Positions 1 through 9,912 of a stretch of 64,000 nt of DNA are shown here, piece after piece. The notes below the pieces were generated by a model. That model ran no database searches. It was given only the letters and a program-made list of their open reading frames with translations, and was not told the DNA's origin. The DNA is from a virus. The number at the start of each line of letters is the position of its first letter. Positions within the stretch are counted from its first letter, which is position 1. Location: positions 62,001-126,000 of the IMG/VR virus record IMGVR_UViG_3300040771_000271. One strand, given 5' to 3'. A program made the translations under genes and the position numbers.

Positions 1-2103
1 GACATTGTTAATGCTCAACCCAATCAAGAAGAATTAGAAGAGTATGAAGAATATTTAGAAAAAATTAATAATAGCAAAAGAAAAGATAAAGATTTTGCTA
101 CAAGAGTAAACCCTAATTTTTCTTCAAATACTAAAGTTGAAATAGGTTTAACAAAAGAAGAACTTGTAAAATTTCAAAACTTAAATCTAAAACTTTCTCA
201 ATGGAGAATGCTTGACGGAGCAGTAAGTGGAGAAAGTGAAAGTATAGCGGATTTAATTGAAATATTAAATCAAATGAAAATTTCAATTGAACAAGAAGAC
301 ACTAAAAATAATATTACTAGTCAAGAATTTGTAACTATAAATGAGACAGATGAAGTACAAGCTTCTAACGATGTAACTCAAAATAGTTTCACTCAAGTTC
401 ATGATAATGTTACTGCTAAAATAGTAACTATAAATAAAGAAAATGCTGTAAGATTTAGTGATTTAAACATAGGAACAGTTATAGACAGATTACAAGTACT
501 ACCTATTATAATAACAGTAGATGGACAAAGTAGACAAGCTACAGAAGCCTTAGTACAAGAGTTTGGAAAAGTTAAAGGAACACAATTTAATTTTGGAGAA
601 GCAACATTTACTATAGAAGATAGAGGTAGAATATCTATAAAAGAAACTGATTACAACATTGTAAAAGAAACTTTAAATTTAATACCATTGTCTTCAAATT
701 TAACTTATAGCACTTACTCACCTGTATATCAAAAAGCAGGAGAAGAAGTAGTTCAAGTACCTTCCGATTTTACCCCATCATCTCCAATATCTTACAATCA
801 AGAAGCAAATTATGAAGTTTCAGAAGGCGAAAATGTAGAGTTAGAAGTTAGATTTGACGACCCATATAATGCATCATTAATAGAAGAGCTTAGAAAATCA
901 GGTAAAAAAATAAGTAAAGAGTTAGCTGAAAAAGTAGAAAAATCTTTAGTTATCTTTACAACTTTAAAAGGAGATCAAATTTCAGGATCTTTGAAAGCAA
1001 CTCATAGCACTATAGGAGAGGGAGTAACAGATAACAAATTCTTAGAAGTTAGAAAGAATGCATATTTAGCAGTTCTAGAAAATCTTAATAATGGTTCTAT
1101 AGGATTTAAGTTAAATTCAAAAGTACAAGTTAAAAATATAGTTTTAGGGTTTCCAAATATGAATACTCAACAAACAGATCAGGGTTATGAACCTCTAAAT
1201 GTAGGCTTTACAGAAGAAAGTCTAGGAGTGGTGGTAAATACAGGTTATGTTTTAAATGGTAAAAGCTTTCTTTCAAAAGATGAAAAAGGGGTAAGATTTG
1301 ATTTTACTACAAAATTGTCTAAAAAGAATAAAACTACTAAAATACCTGTAATTGTATTTGAGTACAAAGGTGTTAAAGTAGCATATCCTATAAGTTTAGT
1401 AACAACTACATTAGAAAAAAGTAGTGAGGTAGAGGATATATTTAATAATCAGCAGTTGTCTGAAGCGGAAAAAATAAAAAAAATTAACGCAAAACTTGTA
1501 GAGAATAACATAGAACCTAAACTATTTCAATTAACAAGCTTAGACCCTGTAAAACTAAGAAGTATTGCAGAAGCTATGAATAGTATTCAAGACTTTATAA
1601 ATGTTGAAACTTTGGCTGATAAAGATTATGATAAAAATTCACTAATATCTCAAGCACAAATAGCTATAAATTTAATATATAGACCTATAACTGCACCTAA
1701 ATTAGTTTTAGACTTTTCAAACTATTCAGGTGAAGGGTTTATAGCTCCAGAAGTAGAAGTTGTGGATGAAAGTGTAAATCAAGAAGTTGAAAAATACAAT
1801 AAGGAAATAGCTAAAATCTTAAAAAAACAGGAGACCATTGACAAAAAAATTGATAAAATAGAAAAGATATATCAAAGTCAAGTAAAGGTGTTGCAAAACA
1901 AAAGAGCAAAGGCTTCTGAGTATTATAGAATAGAGAAGTCTAGAGACTTAGCTTTAGCTAAATTAGACGCAGAAACTGAAATTCTTGACGATGAAATAGT
2001 TGAATTACAAAATAAAATAGACGATTTGATAGAGGGAGATGAAAATTACAATATCCCCGCAGAAGATTTGGAAGAAGTAGAAAATATAACAGATTGTGAT
2101 TAA
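1..2103 (+). CDS. large virion-associated protein, 5' end outside window
   Basis: The frame is open from base 1 without a stop, so the gene starts upstream of the window and at least 700 residues are visible; the first internal ATG at 208 is not a credible start. No catalytic motif is recognised. The visible part is acidic and repetitive, and roughly its last 100 residues form a charged heptad-rich coiled coil ending in an acidic tail. Size, strand and position before the tail genes suggest a particle-associated or ejected protein. That role is inference; the partial gene itself is certain. Confidence 0.8.
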   Translation, partial: DIVNAQPNQEELEEYEEYLEKINNSKRKDKDFATRVNPNFSSNTKVEIGLTKEELVKFQNLNLKLSQWRMLDGAVSGESESIADLIEILNQMKISIEQEDTKNNITSQEFVTINETDEVQASNDVTQNSFTQVHDNVTAKIVTINKENAVRFSDLNIGTVIDRLQVLPIIITVDGQSRQATEALVQEFGKVKGTQFNFGEATFTIEDRGRISIKETDYNIVKETLNLIPLSSNLTYSTYSPVYQKAGEEVVQVPSDFTPSSPISYNQEANYEVSEGENVELEVRFDDPYNASLIEELRKSGKKISKELAEKVEKSLVIFTTLKGDQISGSLKATHSTIGEGVTDNKFLEVRKNAYLAVLENLNNGSIGFKLNSKVQVKNIVLGFPNMNTQQTDQGYEPLNVGFTEESLGVVVNTGYVLNGKSFLSKDEKGVRFDFTTKLSKKNKTTKIPVIVFEYKGVKVAYPISLVTTTLEKSSEVEDIFNNQQLSEAEKIKKINAKLVENNIEPKLFQLTSLDPVKLRSIAEAMNSIQDFINVETLADKDYDKNSLISQAQIAINLIYRPITAPKLVLDFSNYSGEGFIAPEVEVVDESVNQEVEKYNKEIAKILKKQETIDKKIDKIEKIYQSQVKVLQNKRAKASEYYRIEKSRDLALAKLDAETEILDDEIVELQNKIDDLIEGDENYNIPAEDLEEVENITDCD

Positions 2104-2108
2104 TTAAT

Positions 2109-2139
2109 TTGCAACAGTTAAAAATTAATTATATATTTG
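2109..2139 (+). promoter_or_regulatory. Bacteroidota-type promoter
   Basis: TTG at 2109-2111 and TATATTTG at 2132-2139 are separated by exactly 20 bases, the spacing seen at the other promoters in this window. It lies in the 52-base gap before the gene at 2156. Confidence 0.8.
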
Positions 2140-2155
2140 TAAAAAATAGCAGTAG

Positions 2156-3589
2156 ATGAGTTGTATAGTAATATATGGAGATAATGGAAGTATAGTTGGG
2201 ACGCAAACTCCGAAAGAAGAAACGTCTAAATTATTTCCAGAAGTTCTAAATAAAGTAAGAAATGAGAAAAGAGCTGCTGATTTAGTAGCTCTTACTTATA
2301 CAGAAAAATTTGTAGAACAAGTTATATCACCTCTAAAAAGTAAATACAAAACAGCTATAAAAAGAAATTTAGATACTTTACAACCAAGTAACAGTATTAT
2401 AAACCTTTTACATAAGGGTAAAGAGTATTCTGCAGACATTAAAAACCTACTTTACAAAACAGTAGAAGTCAATGGATTTACTACTATACAAGCTTTTGTT
2501 AAAGCAGGAGAAGAAAATGTAATGTTAGGTAAAGTAAGAATGAAACCTTACAAAAATGGTTTAGCTATAGAGAGCACTAATTTAAGTACAGCTCAAGTTT
2601 ATAATCAGGGAAATATAGAAGGTTTACAAGGTAAAGGTATTGGTACAGAAATGTATAAATACGCAATATTAAAAGTTATTAGTCAAAACAAACCTTTCTA
2701 TTCAGATGCAAACCAAACACCTGCCGCAAACGGAGTGTGGGATAAGTTAAAGTCTACTAAAATTGTAAAAAGAGAAGATGGTAGGAATAAAATAGAAAGT
2801 ACTCCAAGCAGTCACTTCGATAGCAATGGGGAAGTTTTACCTCAAGTATTATTTAATTATTTAAGAGGGGAGCAAGCTAAAGGTAAAAAACTAAGTTTTG
2901 AGCAAAAACAAGATATAAAAAACTCACTATTATCTTTACCTTTTGAAGACTCTCAAGAAATGGCAGACGCTTTGGAAAAATCTTTCTATGATGAAAATGG
3001 AGAGTTTAAAGTCGAAGAAAAAAAGTTAAAAGATTTTTACACAAGTTATGAAATCTTAAACATAAAAACAGATAGAGAATTACAAAAAAGCATAAAAAAT
3101 ATAATTGAATCTCTAAGAAACATAGATGAAGTATTTACAAAAGAAACTTATTTTTCAAATGACTTTCTAGTAAAACGATCAACAATTAATAGTTTAGGAA
3201 AGCTTGTAAATAATAATCCTTTAGCAACAGAAAAAAACGTAATACAAGAATTAGGAGGGGTTAAAGATAGAGAAGAGTTCATAAGTAAAGCAGAATCTTT
3301 AGAATTACCACAAGTTTTAAAACAAGCTACAGTTGAATCTAAAGAAGTAGAAGCTCCAAAAAAAGAATTACCTAAAAAAATTGTAAAAGAAATTAGGATA
3401 ATTGAAGAAGAAGTATTACCTTTGCCAGAAGTAAGTAAATTAGAACTTATTAAGTTACCTTTAATATCTGTATCTGAAATAACAAACGCAAAAACTTCTA
3501 AAGATATGACAAGAATAAAATTAGCTCAAGAAAAGTTAAAAAAAGAGTGGCAAGATTTAGAAGAATTAAATAATTGCGCATGGAGTTAG
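2156..3589 (+). CDS. virion-associated protein with GNAT-like domain
   Basis: 477 aa, starting just after its own promoter. Residues 1-30 resemble the start of the 1848-aa protein at 13005 (MSCI, then a conserved TSxLF). Residues about 105-205 look like a GNAT N-acetyltransferase: beta-rich start, then the acetyl-CoA loop pattern LQGKGIGTEMYKYA around 157-170 and a following FYSDAN strand. The C-terminal half is helical and lysine/glutamate rich. GNAT enzymes transfer acetyl groups to amines; a virion protein with this fold could modify a host target after ejection. The domain call is moderate, the role is inference. The 3' end overlaps the next gene. Confidence 0.6.
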   Translation: MSCIVIYGDNGSIVGTQTPKEETSKLFPEVLNKVRNEKRAADLVALTYTEKFVEQVISPLKSKYKTAIKRNLDTLQPSNSIINLLHKGKEYSADIKNLLYKTVEVNGFTTIQAFVKAGEENVMLGKVRMKPYKNGLAIESTNLSTAQVYNQGNIEGLQGKGIGTEMYKYAILKVISQNKPFYSDANQTPAANGVWDKLKSTKIVKREDGRNKIESTPSSHFDSNGEVLPQVLFNYLRGEQAKGKKLSFEQKQDIKNSLLSLPFEDSQEMADALEKSFYDENGEFKVEEKKLKDFYTSYEILNIKTDRELQKSIKNIIESLRNIDEVFTKETYFSNDFLVKRSTINSLGKLVNNNPLATEKNVIQELGGVKDREEFISKAESLELPQVLKQATVESKEVEAPKKELPKKIVKEIRIIEEEVLPLPEVSKLELIKLPLISVSEITNAKTSKDMTRIKLAQEKLKKEWQDLEELNNCAWS

Positions 3590-3984
3590 ATGATTTTAAA
3601 CAAGCACTTGACGATAAAAGACATCAAGAGATACTGACATTACTTTCAAATACAAATACAGTAAATAAAGGTATAGTTGAAATAGTTGATGCTAACACAA
3701 AAACACTTGAAAAGTTTATAGAAAAACTTCAAGAGATAAATAAAGAAGTTCCTGCAGATATAATAGTAGAAGTCAATCAAGATTTAGTTATTAGAGAACT
3801 AGCAAAATTAACTCAAGAGTTTAAAACAAACCTTACAGAATTAAAAAATAATTTAAATAGTCCTGTAACTTTAGACGTAGAAGAATTAAAACCTCTCTTA
3901 AAAAAAGAAGAGCAAAAAAAGAATTGGGTTTTTGACATAAAAAGAGACACTCAAGGATTTATAGAAACAGTCACAGCAAGATAA
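3580..3984 (+). CDS. small helical structural protein
   Basis: 134 aa from the ATG at 3580, which overlaps the stop of the preceding gene by 10 bases; a TTG at 3574 is a less likely start. Almost entirely helical, ending in a short stretch with the pattern FDI-RD-GFI-VTAR, an ending I associate with small phage proteins encoded beside tail genes. Probably a tail-accessory or chaperone-like component; no enzymatic motif seen. Confidence 0.65.
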   Translation: MELDDFKQALDDKRHQEILTLLSNTNTVNKGIVEIVDANTKTLEKFIEKLQEINKEVPADIIVEVNQDLVIRELAKLTQEFKTNLTELKNNLNSPVTLDVEELKPLLKKEEQKKNWVFDIKRDTQGFIETVTAR

Positions 3985-3989
3985 AATAA

Positions 3990-6560
3990 TCTAAAACCAA
4001 TAACCTTATCGCAGCATTTACAGTAACTACGGCACAAAACATAGATCAAATTACAGGAAAAACTGGTGGTGATACCTATGCAATAAATGGAGGTACATTA
4101 ACTATAGATAATGACAGTAGAACAGGTTTAAACCAAACGACTTCTACAAGTTTAGGGAGTATAACTCTATCTGCTTCTTTGGGTGGAGTGGTAAATATTG
4201 ACGGTACTGCTATATGGATGATTCCGTTTACAGCAGGAACAGGAAACGTACCCGCATTTAATACAGTTATTAGTAATGGTTCTGGAAGTGGTAAATTAAT
4301 TGGAGTTCATGCTACACTTGCTTCGGCTTCTACGGCTTCGGGTGCTGTAATGCCCGCAACAGGCTTTTTAAGAGTTAAGCAAAAAACAGGAACGTACATA
4401 GCAGGAGCTTTAACAGGTATAGGAGCTACTGCAGGTGATGCAGGGCGTATTGGATGGATAGAAATCGTTGGTGACGAAGCAAGTACTATAAACGCTAACC
4501 GTTTAGGAGTTTATAATTCTAATGGTGCTTGGTATGAAGTAGGTACGACTTCGGGAGTTTCTAACCAAACTATGCAAATTCCTAACAACGGTTTGCAAAG
4601 ATATTGTGGTGGAGTTTACATAGAAAAAACTGTAGGTAGTAATGATTTTGAATTCTATCCGAATAACGGGACAAACACAACAACAGGTACAGAAGCTACT
4701 AGAGGAAAGCTAGTTTGGATTGACGCCACGGGACTTGTGAGAATAGGAAACTCTGGTGCTGCTACAAACGGCTTTACTCCAATAGCAGGGTTAAAAGTAG
4801 TTGTTGGGAATATATTTTTTGAGAATTGCACCGTTGCCGCAAGAACAGCGAACGTAATACCTAGTGCTACATTAGCTACAAGATATGATTTTACTACTAC
4901 AGGTGGAGGAGTTGTGAATATTACAAAATCAACCTACGCTTGGTATTTATCATGCGCTCAAGCTTATGCCGTAAATATTTCAGACTCTTCATTTATAGAC
5001 TCAATATTTCTATCAGAAATAGCAACCGCTATGACTTTTAGCAAAGTTGGAGTTGGGAACAAACCAACGACTCCATTACTTACATCACCACTAACAATGA
5101 CTTTTTGCTTTGCAGGAGGAACATTTACAGACTGTGTTTGGCAAAGAGTTTCTATGGCTGCTTCAGGTGCGCACACAAACACTTTATCAGATTGCTCAGG
5201 ATTTGATTTTGTAAGAGATAAAATAGTTGCGGGAGTTATTAGAGCAAATGCAACAACGTTTTCTGTAAATGCCACACGTATTAAAAATTGTACTTGGACG
5301 ACTCCTACGATTATACAAGGAGCTATGACATTTACTACTTGTGACAATATACAAATAACAAACACAATATACTGTGAAGCGATTTCGGGAACCACATTGG
5401 CAACTCAAGCAGGTTACGTATGGAGTTTAAGTACGAATACAATAAACTGTAAAATATCTGGATTAACAATGCCTGTTTTGAACACGCAACCTTTTACGGG
5501 ACTTTTGCAATTGACAACAGGTTGTTCAAATAACAAGCTTAGAAGTATCGGTACAAGAGCTGTGCCAATAAGTATGGGAACAGTAAATAACTGTGGTTTA
5601 ATTTACACAATAGTTTCAGCTTGTTTTGACACTAAAATTCAACGAGTTTACGTAAGTAACACAAGAACAGGTATTATGACAGGGGATAACTCTTCAAAAG
5701 GTCTTGTAGAAGAAAATGTATTTGGAGATTACGCAGATGCCGTCGACGTTATGGCGGTTCTGAACATGGAGCGTAAAGGAATGGGAGGTACGGGTGCATT
5801 AAGTGGACAAGTATCTGTTTATGGAACACATTGGTTAAATTGTTTTACTTCAGCAACAGCAGGTAGAATAGCGGTTCTTATGAACGAACCTACGGCAGAA
5901 ACAGCTACACAAGTTACACTAACAAATGGAGCAGCGTTCACTTCTGGGGGAAGTTTGTACATGCCTATTATTGGACATAAAGTGTTATTTGAAACTCCTA
6001 GTTACATAATTGGTCACAACTCCTTTACGAATACTGCTTTAATAATGGCAGGAGGAACAGCAACAAACTATACATATAGGTATCAAATAGATAAAGGAGC
6101 AGGTTTTGGAGCGTTCAGTGCAGTTTTAACAGCGACAACGTTAGCTACGGCGTTAAGCGGAGAAACAGCAATAAACCCTAGTGTAGGAATTAAATTAAGG
6201 TTAGAAATTACCACTTCTGTTACCAATGCAACCGCAATAACAAGTGTGTTTTTAACAACAGTAAGTTCAACAACTTCTCAAGATTTTCAATACCCTTTAG
6301 ATACATTTAAGCTAACGTTTAGTGGAATAGTTAACGGTTCAGACGTGGTTATACTGCAAGCAGGTACGGATACGGTTTTAGGACAAGTCGACCAAAATAG
6401 CGTAAGTACTTGGGATTACATTTATGAAACGCCAACCAACGTAGATATTTTTGTATCAAAAGCAGGATTTGTTCCATTTTACATTAGAAATTTTACACTA
6501 CAATCTTCAAACGCAACTTTACCAATAGCACAAATAATAGATAGAAATTATATAACTTAA
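3990..6560 (+). CDS. tail fibre / appendage protein, start codon unclear
   Basis: The uninterrupted frame runs from 3990 to 6560. The first conventional-looking start is a TTG at 4179, but the 63 codons before it read like protein (IDQITGKTGG, then a glycine/threonine-rich beta segment) and blend smoothly into the downstream part. Directly before 3990 is an in-frame TAA at 3987, and no ATG exists between. The product (793 aa from the TTG) is rich in Gly, Thr, Ser and Asn with short repeated strands, typical of a beta-helical tail fibre or tailspike-like protein. It may start at a non-AUG codon, or an ATG has been lost. The fibre role is inferred from composition and neighbours. Confidence 0.65.
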   Translation, partial: SKTNNLIAAFTVTTAQNIDQITGKTGGDTYAINGGTLTIDNDSRTGLNQTTSTSLGSITLSASLGGVVNIDGTAIWMIPFTAGTGNVPAFNTVISNGSGSGKLIGVHATLASASTASGAVMPATGFLRVKQKTGTYIAGALTGIGATAGDAGRIGWIEIVGDEASTINANRLGVYNSNGAWYEVGTTSGVSNQTMQIPNNGLQRYCGGVYIEKTVGSNDFEFYPNNGTNTTTGTEATRGKLVWIDATGLVRIGNSGAATNGFTPIAGLKVVVGNIFFENCTVAARTANVIPSATLATRYDFTTTGGGVVNITKSTYAWYLSCAQAYAVNISDSSFIDSIFLSEIATAMTFSKVGVGNKPTTPLLTSPLTMTFCFAGGTFTDCVWQRVSMAASGAHTNTLSDCSGFDFVRDKIVAGVIRANATTFSVNATRIKNCTWTTPTIIQGAMTFTTCDNIQITNTIYCEAISGTTLATQAGYVWSLSTNTINCKISGLTMPVLNTQPFTGLLQLTTGCSNNKLRSIGTRAVPISMGTVNNCGLIYTIVSACFDTKIQRVYVSNTRTGIMTGDNSSKGLVEENVFGDYADAVDVMAVLNMERKGMGGTGALSGQVSVYGTHWLNCFTSATAGRIAVLMNEPTAETATQVTLTNGAAFTSGGSLYMPIIGHKVLFETPSYIIGHNSFTNTALIMAGGTATNYTYRYQIDKGAGFGAFSAVLTATTLATALSGETAINPSVGIKLRLEITTSVTNATAITSVFLTTVSSTTSQDFQYPLDTFKLTFSGIVNGSDVVILQAGTDTVLGQVDQNSVSTWDYIYETPTNVDIFVSKAGFVPFYIRNFTLQSSNATLPIAQIIDRNYIT

Positions 6561-6562
6561 TA

Positions 6563-7216
6563 ATGGTAATATATAAAATTACAAATAAAACAAACAATAA
6601 ATCTTATATTGGGCAAACCATACAAAAAGTCGAGCAAAGATGGAGAGAGCATTGTAAGAAATCAAAGAAAAACGTATCAGCAATATCTTTTGCAATTCAA
6701 AAATATAAAAAAGAAAACTTTACTTTTGAGATAATTGATGAAAATATTATAGATATTGAAGATTTAAACAGGCTTGAAAAATATTACATAGAGTTATTAA
6801 ACACGATGAGCCCTAATGGTTATAATTTAACATGTGGAGGTTTAAACTATATTGTATCTGATACTACAAAACAAAAAATGCGTCTTGCTAATTTAGTTCA
6901 AAAACGTTCTGTGGAGACTATTAATGCAATAATAGCATCCAAAAAAAATTTAAAACTCTCTCAAAGTTCGATTTATAAGCAAAAATTAGGAAAATTGTTA
7001 CATAACTTATATGTAAACACTAAAAAAGGCGTTCGTTTTAATAAAAAAGACAATGCTTTTCAAGCTTTTATATATGTTGATGGTAAGATAAAAACTAAAA
7101 CCTTTACAATAAGTATTTTAGGAGGTATGGCTGAAAAATTAGCAGGAGAATGCAGAGTAGAATTTGAAAAAGAGACAATTGAATATTATAAAACAAAAAT
7201 AAATAAAAATGCCTAA
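6563..7216 (+). CDS. GIY-YIG homing endonuclease
   Basis: 217 aa. Residues 3-90 carry the GIY-YIG nuclease core: YKI at 4-6, SYIGQT at 14-19, the catalytic-type arginine in QRWREH around 26, and a glutamate-bearing helix near 68-75. Residues about 100-115 (SDTTKQKMRLAN) resemble a NUMOD3-like DNA-binding motif. It sits between two structural genes, 2 bases after the first and overlapping the second by 8, the usual placement of a free-standing homing endonuclease. Such enzymes nick or cut cognate DNA lacking the gene and spread by gene conversion. Confidence 0.85.
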   Translation: MVIYKITNKTNNKSYIGQTIQKVEQRWREHCKKSKKNVSAISFAIQKYKKENFTFEIIDENIIDIEDLNRLEKYYIELLNTMSPNGYNLTCGGLNYIVSDTTKQKMRLANLVQKRSVETINAIIASKKNLKLSQSSIYKQKLGKLLHNLYVNTKKGVRFNKKDNAFQAFIYVDGKIKTKTFTISILGGMAEKLAGECRVEFEKETIEYYKTKINKNA

Positions 7217-8561
7217 AATAATTAGCCCTTCGCAACTAAATGTTGGAACAGAATTAACAATTGACACAACAGCAAAAACATTTACTTTAAATGTAGCTGG
7301 AAATCTTGTAGCAAAAGATGGTGTATCTTTTCAAGCACTTTACTCAAAATTTATACAACTTTGGGAAACAACAGCCTATAATAAATTTGAATTTGGATTT
7401 TACGCCATTGATGCATTATCAGGACAATTCCAAATAGGTACAAATGGTCAAACATTTAACGGATGGAAACCATCTAATGATGCAACTAGACAAATGATTA
7501 GAGATGGTGGTTGGTCTGAATTTTCAGCTTCAGGTTCTTTACTTAGACAATATGTAGGTATTGTATCTTTGGGAGAAGTAAGTACAGGAGCTCAACTATA
7601 CTATCAAAAAATTTTAAATGGAACATCTTCTAATTTTACTTTTGTAGATGAAGTAAATGAAGGTATTCAAGTTTTTGGAGATATTACTAATGGTAATTTT
7701 GATAATCGTACTTTTTTTAAGGGGTATGTAAGAGAACAAGGTAAAAAGTATAAAGACTCTGTTCTTGCAGACACGGGTAAAACAAGTACAGGAGCTAATA
7801 TTGTAAATTTACTTCTATCTAATGAAGATGATTTAAAAATACAAGCTTCGGATGCGACAGTAATTGCTAACACACCTTACACCACGATTAATGTTGAATA
7901 TTTTGCAACAGACCAAAATAGAACAATTGGAGGAGTATCTTACCCTTTTAGAACTATTATTAATGGTGCAAATGCAACAGCAGAACAAATATATACTAAA
8001 ATACAGTATCTACTAAGACAATCAGGGGATATAGATAATGGAGTTGGATCAGTTACAGGTAAAACAGCAAGTTTGCTGTTAAACTTTGTCGGAGATACTT
8101 TAATAACTACAACAGGTGTTTATATTGATAACTACAACACTAACGATGTAAACAGACTTGTATTTAAAGATAAAAATGGAATAGAAAGAACTGAGCCTTT
8201 TACAGCAACAGGAACGTTAAACTTTAATTCTTTTCTTACATTAGGTGGTACAGGATATTACAGAATGTATTTTACAGATTTAGCAGGTGTCGCAGATTAC
8301 GGGTTGTCTGGAGCAATTACAGTTAATAACGCTTTAGGAGCAGGTATATTTGGAACTATTTCAAGCTCTTCAATACCTTTTAGTTTTGCTTATGATTCAA
8401 ATATACAAGGAGGTCGTACAGCAGCAACAGATGCACAAGTAACAGTAGTTGCAGGTAATGCAGGAAGTGCAAAACCAGTTGTAACAAATTATACTATAAC
8501 TAGAGCAACAGGTCAAGGTATCTCTTTAGTTGCAGAAAATGATCGTGCATTTTTAGCTTAA
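7209..8561 (+). CDS. structural (tail/appendage) protein
   Basis: 450 aa. Rich in beta-forming Thr, Ser, Asn and Gly with few charged clusters, no signal peptide and no enzyme motif. The order beta-rich protein, WSRYIEW-type protein, 85-aa protein seen here recurs in tail-appendage modules of many phages as I recall them. The ATG overlaps the end of the endonuclease gene in the pattern ATGCCTAA, suggesting the endonuclease inserted precisely between two already adjacent genes. Function within the tail is unknown. Confidence 0.65.
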   Translation: MPKIISPSQLNVGTELTIDTTAKTFTLNVAGNLVAKDGVSFQALYSKFIQLWETTAYNKFEFGFYAIDALSGQFQIGTNGQTFNGWKPSNDATRQMIRDGGWSEFSASGSLLRQYVGIVSLGEVSTGAQLYYQKILNGTSSNFTFVDEVNEGIQVFGDITNGNFDNRTFFKGYVREQGKKYKDSVLADTGKTSTGANIVNLLLSNEDDLKIQASDATVIANTPYTTINVEYFATDQNRTIGGVSYPFRTIINGANATAEQIYTKIQYLLRQSGDIDNGVGSVTGKTASLLLNFVGDTLITTTGVYIDNYNTNDVNRLVFKDKNGIERTEPFTATGTLNFNSFLTLGGTGYYRMYFTDLAGVADYGLSGAITVNNALGAGIFGTISSSSIPFSFAYDSNIQGGRTAATDAQVTVVAGNAGSAKPVVTNYTITRATGQGISLVAENDRAFLA

Positions 8562-8569
8562 AATAAATC

Positions 8570-8591
8570 AAGGGGTGTTAGCCCACCCCTT
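8570..8591 (+). terminator. intergenic hairpin, weak terminator
   Basis: AAGGGGTG and CACCCCTT form a perfect 8-bp stem with a 6-base loop, followed by TAATAAAA rather than a U-tract. It could attenuate transcription or protect a 3' end between two tail genes; as a classical terminator it is weak. Confidence 0.5.
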
Positions 8592-8607
8592 TAATAAAAC
8601 CAAATAA

Positions 8608-9912
8608 ATGGCGTATATCTTTAATGGAATAACTAAAATAATAACTTTTGATGTAAGCACAATAACTGTTGATGTTAGAGATTTGTGGAGCAGATATATT
8701 GAATGGTTATTAACTTCAGATAATTCTAAATACTTATTAGCTATGAGGAACGTTGGAGGAGACCCACTGCCAGGAGCTAAAGAATTAGGAATTAGTTATT
8801 TTATGATTAATGGTTGGAAAATAAAACCTTTTGAAGAAAGTCAAGTTTTAACAGTTAATGGTAATCTATATTCGGAAGATGGGTCAAGCCCTTACGCACC
8901 TGTTTTAGGAGCTTTTAATGTAACTATTTTAAGTTCAGTTTCAAATTTAGTAGATAGTACTGTACAACAATTACCTGAAATAGAGTACGCTTCTTACAAT
9001 GGAGGAGTTACTATAGATGCAGTAAATGGTACAAATAGTTCGACATATCCATTTGGAACACCTTTATACCCTTGTAAAACAACTTCAAATTCTTATGCTA
9101 TAAGACTTGCTAGGGGATTTAAGAAGATATATTTACGTAGTGATCTAAATTTAGTTGGAATTCCAGATGGGATACTTAATGGATTAGATATTATAGGAGA
9201 AACGGGAAATAGAAAATACACACTTACATTTAATAATGTACTAGTAACAGATTGTAAAGCTACTAACTTAGCAGTAACTGGTGTTTTTAAACAAGGGTCT
9301 ACAGCACAAGCTGTGGATTGTGAGATATACGATTCTGTGGACGTGGATTTAAGAGCAACTAACAGTAGTTTAAAATCAGGAGTTTATGCAAATACTAATC
9401 TCACAAATTGTATATTAGAGGGAGATATTAGTATAAAACCTGGAGGAAATATGAGTGGTACAGGCATTGTTTTTGAAGGAGATTTAACAACTATAAATAT
9501 GTTAAGTCAACCATCAACTGTTTCATTAGATGTAGATTCAGGATATTTTAAATTAAAAAATGCTATTGTAGGATCTCTAGCTGAATTTAATCTAAGAGGT
9601 GGGGAAGTAGAAATTGATACTACTTGTACAGGAGGAGAGTATTATTTAGAAGGATATGGAACTTTATATAATAATGGAACAATGACTGAAAAAGGTAATC
9701 ATTTACTAGCTTTAGAAACTATACCAATTAATGTTTGGAGTAATCAAAACGCCATAGATCAAACAACTAAAATAGATGAACTTCATAAAGTAGGAGGACT
9801 TGATTCAGAAAATCCAGCCACAACTACAGCTAATGAAATTTCAGTAGGAAGTATCACTATAGACATTACAGGAGACGGAGAAACTTCAACAACATTTACA
9901 AGAAATGATTAG
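8608..9912 (+). CDS. tail appendage protein with beta-helix-like C-terminus
   Basis: 434 aa. The first 110 residues (ITVDVRDLWSRYIEW, then LTSDNSKYL and INGWKIKP) match a head domain I recognise from tail-appendage proteins encoded in many phages and prophages, usually followed by a variable C-terminal part. Here the rest is a repetitive series of short strands compatible with a beta-helix. It overlaps the next gene by 8 bases. The likely site is the distal tail, perhaps as an adaptor for receptor-binding parts; that role is inference. Confidence 0.65.
   Translation: MAYIFNGITKIITFDVSTITVDVRDLWSRYIEWLLTSDNSKYLLAMRNVGGDPLPGAKELGISYFMINGWKIKPFEESQVLTVNGNLYSEDGSSPYAPVLGAFNVTILSSVSNLVDSTVQQLPEIEYASYNGGVTIDAVNGTNSSTYPFGTPLYPCKTTSNSYAIRLARGFKKIYLRSDLNLVGIPDGILNGLDIIGETGNRKYTLTFNNVLVTDCKATNLAVTGVFKQGSTAQAVDCEIYDSVDVDLRATNSSLKSGVYANTNLTNCILEGDISIKPGGNMSGTGIVFEGDLTTINMLSQPSTVSLDVDSGYFKLKNAIVGSLAEFNLRGGEVEIDTTCTGGEYYLEGYGTLYNNGTMTEKGNHLLALETIPINVWSNQNAIDQTTKIDELHKVGGLDSENPATTTANEISVGSITIDITGDGETSTTFTRND

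Noticed and set aside
3960-4010. Programmed -1 frameshift joining the genes at 3580 and 3990
   Set aside because: The fibre frame has its own TAA at 3987 downstream of the first gene's stop at 3982, so a slip before the stop would still terminate.
4964-5408. Antisense genes within the tail-fibre gene (143 and 70 codons)
   Set aside because: They are reverse-strand shadows of a repetitive coding region, with no start signals or recognisable protein features.
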